A stretch of DNA of 9,295 bases, taken from positions 1 to 9,295 of the forward strand of contig JAQVPY010000082.1 in the NCBI GenBank assembly GCA_028701815.1, given 5' to 3'. The position numbers and the translations under genes were made by a program. Positions 6,341 to 9,295 of this stretch are shown in pieces (position 1 is the first letter of the stretch; each line of letters begins with the position of its first letter). The notes under the pieces are model-generated. The model did not search any database. It saw only the letters and a list, made by a program, of their open reading frames with translations, and was not told the DNA's origin. Source of the DNA: Bacteroidales bacterium (lineage in GTDB: Bacteria; Bacteroidota; Bacteroidia; Bacteroidales; BM520).

Positions 6341-9295
6341 CTTTATCGAGTATTTCCTGTAAAATATTTCTCACATCTTTAAACGAGAAATTATCTTCAT
6401 ATTTCTGTTTCAGAAATTCCAGTGTCATCTTACTGTTTTTGTCTCCCACGCGGCACTTTAGCGGATTATTGGTGATATAGTTTAATATTCTGCCGAAGGT
6501 GGCAGATGAATAAAACGCCTGATTCTCAGATGATAGAAAATAGCATTTAAATATACCATTTTTAAAGACAATTTTTTCTATTCCGAGTTTACATGCCACT
6601 TTTTTAATTTTCAGAATTTCGAAGAGGACGGAGATTTGTTGTGGCAGGGGGCCGAAGCGGTCGGTAATATGTGTTTGGAAGTTGATAAAATCTTCTTCCG
6701 TATCGAGGTCGTTAATTTCGCGATATATGCGCATCCTTTCTGTGAGGTTGGAAATATAGCCGTCGGGGATTAGTGCCTGGATGTCGGTATCTACCTGGCA
6801 GTTAGCAGCATATTCGTGTGCCTCGAACATTTCGGAGGAGTCCGATTCGTCTGTTGCCGTCTCCGATTTTAATTCCGACAGTGCCTCATTGAGAATTTTT
6901 TGATATACTTCGAAGCCGATATCGCTTATAAAGCCCGACTGTTCTGCGCCGAGGATATTTCCGGCCCCTCTGATATCGAGGTCGCGCAGTGCGATGTTGA
7001 AGCCGCTACCGAGGTCGGAAAATTCCGAGATTGCTTTCAGCCTTTTTCGAGCGTCTTCTGTAAGAACTGACAGCGGAGGCGAGATAAGGTAGCAGAAAGC
7101 TTTTTTATTTGAGCGGCCTACACGACCCCTCAACTGGTGCAGTTCGCTAAGTCCGTAGTAGTTGGCCTCGTTTATGATAATGGTGTTGACATTAGGAATA
7201 TCTAATCCTGATTCAATAATCTTAGTGCATAAAAGCACATCGTATTTGCCGTCGATAAAATCGACCATAACCTTTTCGAGGGAGTTGCCGTCCATTTGTC
7301 CGTGGGCTATAGCGACGGATATGCCGGGGAGCAGCTTATTAAGCATAGAGGCCACCTGTTCTATGTTTTGGACTTTATTATGGACGAAGAACACCTGTCC
7401 TCCTCTGTTTATTTCGTAGTCGATAGCGTCTTTGATGATTTTATCGTCGAAAGTACACACCTCGGTTGTAACGGGCTGGCGGTTAGGTGGCGGGGTACGT
7501 AAAATTGACAAGTCGCGGGCGCCCATCAGCGAAAATTGCAATGTTCTCGGGATAGGTGTCGCAGTCATTGTAAGTGTATCGATATTGACTTTCATCTGTT
7601 TAAGCTTTTCTTTAGCGGAGACGCCGAATTTTTGCTCTTCGTCAACGATAAGCAGTCCCAGATCTTTAAAATGAATTTTGCTGTTAAGCACTTTATGTGT
7701 GCCTATAAGAATATCTATTTTTCCGGAGGCGACATCTTCAATAATCTGTTTCTGTTGTGTGGCAGATCTGAAGCGGTTGAGGTAATCTATGCGTACGGGA
7801 AAATCTTTAAGTCGAGATGAGAAGGTCTGAAAATGCTGCAGGGCCAGGATTGTTGTCGGGACTAAGACGATTACCTGTTTCGAGTCGGCTACGGCTTTAA
7901 ATGCGGCGCGGACAGCTATTTCGGTTTTTCCGAATCCGACATCTCCGCATATAAGGCGTTCCATAGGGTAGTTTTTTTCCATATCGTTTTTGACGTCGAT
8001 GGTAGCGCTCACCTGGTCGGGGGTATCTTCATACATAAATGAAGCCTCAAGTTCATGCTGCATATAGGTGTCAGGAGAAAAGGCGAAGCCTGCGGTGTTT
8101 TTTCTTTCCGAGTAGAGTTTGATAAGGTCTTTAGCGATATCTTTGACCTTCTTTTTCGCGTTTGTTTTCAGCGTAGCCCATGCGGTAGACCCGAGTCTGT
8201 TGAGTTTAGGCTCGCGTCCCTCTCCGTCGGAATATTTTGAAATCTTATACAGAGAGTGTATGTTAACATATAGCAGGTCGTTATTGGCGTAGACGATACG
8301 CAGGGATTCAATTTCGACCCCGTTATTAGTGATTTTCTCAAGTCCGTCGAAGCGACCTACGCCGTAGTCGATATGCGTTACGTAGTCGCCAGGTTGCAGT
8401 GATTGCAGCTCCTGTATGGCATTAGCCTGCTTGCGGTCGAAGCGGTCTTTTATGTTAAATTTGTGGTATCTGTTGAAAATCTGATGGTCGGTAAGAACAA
8501 CGATTAAGTTGTCGTTATCAATAAAACCCTGATGTAAAGACAGCTCTATGTAGTTGCATTGAATCGACTGGTCGCCTCCCAGCATTTCGTCAATAATACG
8601 TTTGATACGAGTGATTTGGGTAGCGGTTTCTGAGCAGATAAAGATAGTTTTTCCTTCTTCGTGAGATTGCAGCAGATGGTCGAGGAGAATCTCGAAGTTT
8701 TTATTTATATCCAATTGGGGCTGTATATGGAATTCTATTTTTTTCGTATCAGGAAAGACAGAGTTCATTCCATAAAGCAGAGTTTTATAATTTATCAGGG
8801 AGTGGATGAAATCCTCTTTGGTGACGAAGTTCTCGTTGTCGGCGTCAAAGTTGTCGAATTGAGATACTATAAGGCTGATATCGCATAAGGTGACGAGGGC
8901 GTTTTGCGGCAAGGAGTCGAAAAGCGCCTTTTTATGAAAGAGGGTGTCGTTAGTGAGTGCGGGCAGGATATTGACGGAATTAACTTTTTTTACCGACAGT
9001 TGGTCTACGGGATTAAAAGTTCGGATAGACTCCACAGCATCGCCAAAAAATTCTATTCTGTACGGGTATTCGTTATTATAGGAATATATGTCGAAGATGC
9101 TTCCGCGTAGGGAGAACTGTCCGGGTTCAAGGACAAATTCCACGCGTTCATAGCCGTTTCCTGCAAGGAAGTCGTAGACTTCATCTACGGAGACATCGCT
9201 TTTTTCTCTTACAGTAAAACAATTGCTGTTAATATCTTTCGGGGTGACGGCTTTTTCGGCTACGGCGGCGGGGTATGAAACGATAATCGTATTTT
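6324..9295 (-). CDS. mfd: Transcription-repair coupling factor Mfd, N-terminus beyond the window
   Basis: ATP-dependent DNA translocase that removes RNA polymerase stalled at lesions and recruits UvrA for nucleotide-excision repair. The frame is open to the window edge. Visible residue 1 is the codon at 9293-9291, and 989 residues end at TAA 6326-6324. About 110-140 N-terminal residues are missing compared with the usual 1,100-1,150. The GTG at 9143 is internal, because homologous sequence (ERVEFVLEPGQFSLRGSIFD) runs straight through it. Domains: UvrB-like module to about 270; CarD-like RNA-polymerase-interacting domain about 300-355 (GDYVTHIDYGVGRFDG); RecG-like translocase with Walker A GDVGFGKTE (450-458), DEEQ (551-554), TATPIPRT (577-584), motif V region ESGLDIPN and motif VI QLRGRVGRS (720-728), then the RGAGNILG region; the C-terminal regulatory domain is about 840-960. 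All helicase motifs look intact. Upstream promoter lies outside the window. Confidence 0.97.
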   Translation of the reverse strand, partial: NTIIVSYPAAVAEKAVTPKDINSNCFTVREKSDVSVDEVYDFLAGNGYERVEFVLEPGQFSLRGSIFDIYSYNNEYPYRIEFFGDAVESIRTFNPVDQLSVKKVNSVNILPALTNDTLFHKKALFDSLPQNALVTLCDISLIVSQFDNFDADNENFVTKEDFIHSLINYKTLLYGMNSVFPDTKKIEFHIQPQLDINKNFEILLDHLLQSHEEGKTIFICSETATQITRIKRIIDEMLGGDQSIQCNYIELSLHQGFIDNDNLIVVLTDHQIFNRYHKFNIKDRFDRKQANAIQELQSLQPGDYVTHIDYGVGRFDGLEKITNNGVEIESLRIVYANNDLLYVNIHSLYKISKYSDGEGREPKLNRLGSTAWATLKTNAKKKVKDIAKDLIKLYSERKNTAGFAFSPDTYMQHELEASFMYEDTPDQVSATIDVKNDMEKNYPMERLICGDVGFGKTEIAVRAAFKAVADSKQVIVLVPTTILALQHFQTFSSRLKDFPVRIDYLNRFRSATQQKQIIEDVASGKIDILIGTHKVLNSKIHFKDLGLLIVDEEQKFGVSAKEKLKQMKVNIDTLTMTATPIPRTLQFSLMGARDLSILRTPPPNRQPVTTEVCTFDDKIIKDAIDYEINRGGQVFFVHNKVQNIEQVASMLNKLLPGISVAIAHGQMDGNSLEKVMVDFIDGKYDVLLCTKIIESGLDIPNVNTIIINEANYYGLSELHQLRGRVGRSNKKAFCYLISPPLSVLTEDARKRLKAISEFSDLGSGFNIALRDLDIRGAGNILGAEQSGFISDIGFEVYQKILNEALSELKSETATDESDSSEMFEAHEYAANCQVDTDIQALIPDGYISNLTERMRIYREINDLDTEEDFINFQTHITDRFGPLPQQISVLFEILKIKKVACKLGIEKIVFKNGIFKCYFLSSENQAFYSSATFGRILNYITNNPLKCRVGDKNSKMTLEFLKQKYEDNFSFKDVRNILQEILDKDDTQQ

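Noticed and set aside
6008..6382. 124-codon plus-strand open frame with hydrophobic stretches.
   Set aside because: It is antisense to the methyltransferase-like gene and the mfd 3' end. Its residues match nothing I know, whereas the minus-strand frame carries a recognisable motif (HSPFVY).
9141..9143. GTG as the start codon of mfd.
   Set aside because: The frame continues upstream without a stop for 50 more codons to the window edge, and those codons encode typical Mfd sequence (SYPAAVAEKAV and beyond).

Overview
The window looks like chromosomal DNA from a member of the Bacteroidota, probably Bacteroidales. The evidence is a promoter of the Bacteroidota type (TTTG at -33, TAnnTTTG at -7) in front of a tRNA gene, gene starts without strong Shine-Dalgarno sequences, a tRNA without encoded CCA, and the family character of the proteins. 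No mobile element, CRISPR array, phage gene or integrase is visible.

Left half, + strand (1-5820): a three-gene run, probably one operon. An RND-type inner-membrane efflux permease has lost its N-terminus in this sequence. It overlaps by 4 bp (ATGA) a TolC-like outer-membrane efflux channel. A secreted protein of unknown function follows 4 bp later. A periplasmic adaptor (MFP) gene would be expected upstream, outside the window. Permease and channel would form the inner and outer parts of a tripartite exporter; the third protein is exported to the periplasm or surface and its role is unknown. The first 127 bp are an exact second copy of 347-473. They join the rest out of frame, so the 5' end of the permease gene is either rearranged (346-bp tandem duplication) or an assembly artefact at a contig end.

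Middle (5821-5998): an AT-rich spacer with a clear Bacteroidota promoter, a tRNA-Lys(UUU) gene and its rho-independent terminator.

Right half, - strand (5999-9295): mfd, the transcription-repair coupling factor, runs in from beyond the window end and lacks its N-terminal part here. Overlapping its 3' end by 17 bp is a 113-codon gene. Its two ends resemble the N- and C-termini of a Bacteroidota class I SAM-methyltransferase family, while the central SAM-binding core is absent. This 'hollowed-out' methyltransferase is the most unusual gene in the window. The minus-strand pair converges on the tRNA-Lys gene.

Overall the region is mostly housekeeping plus an efflux operon. I see no convincing new multi-gene system; the items most worth checking are the core-less methyltransferase and the duplication at the left edge.
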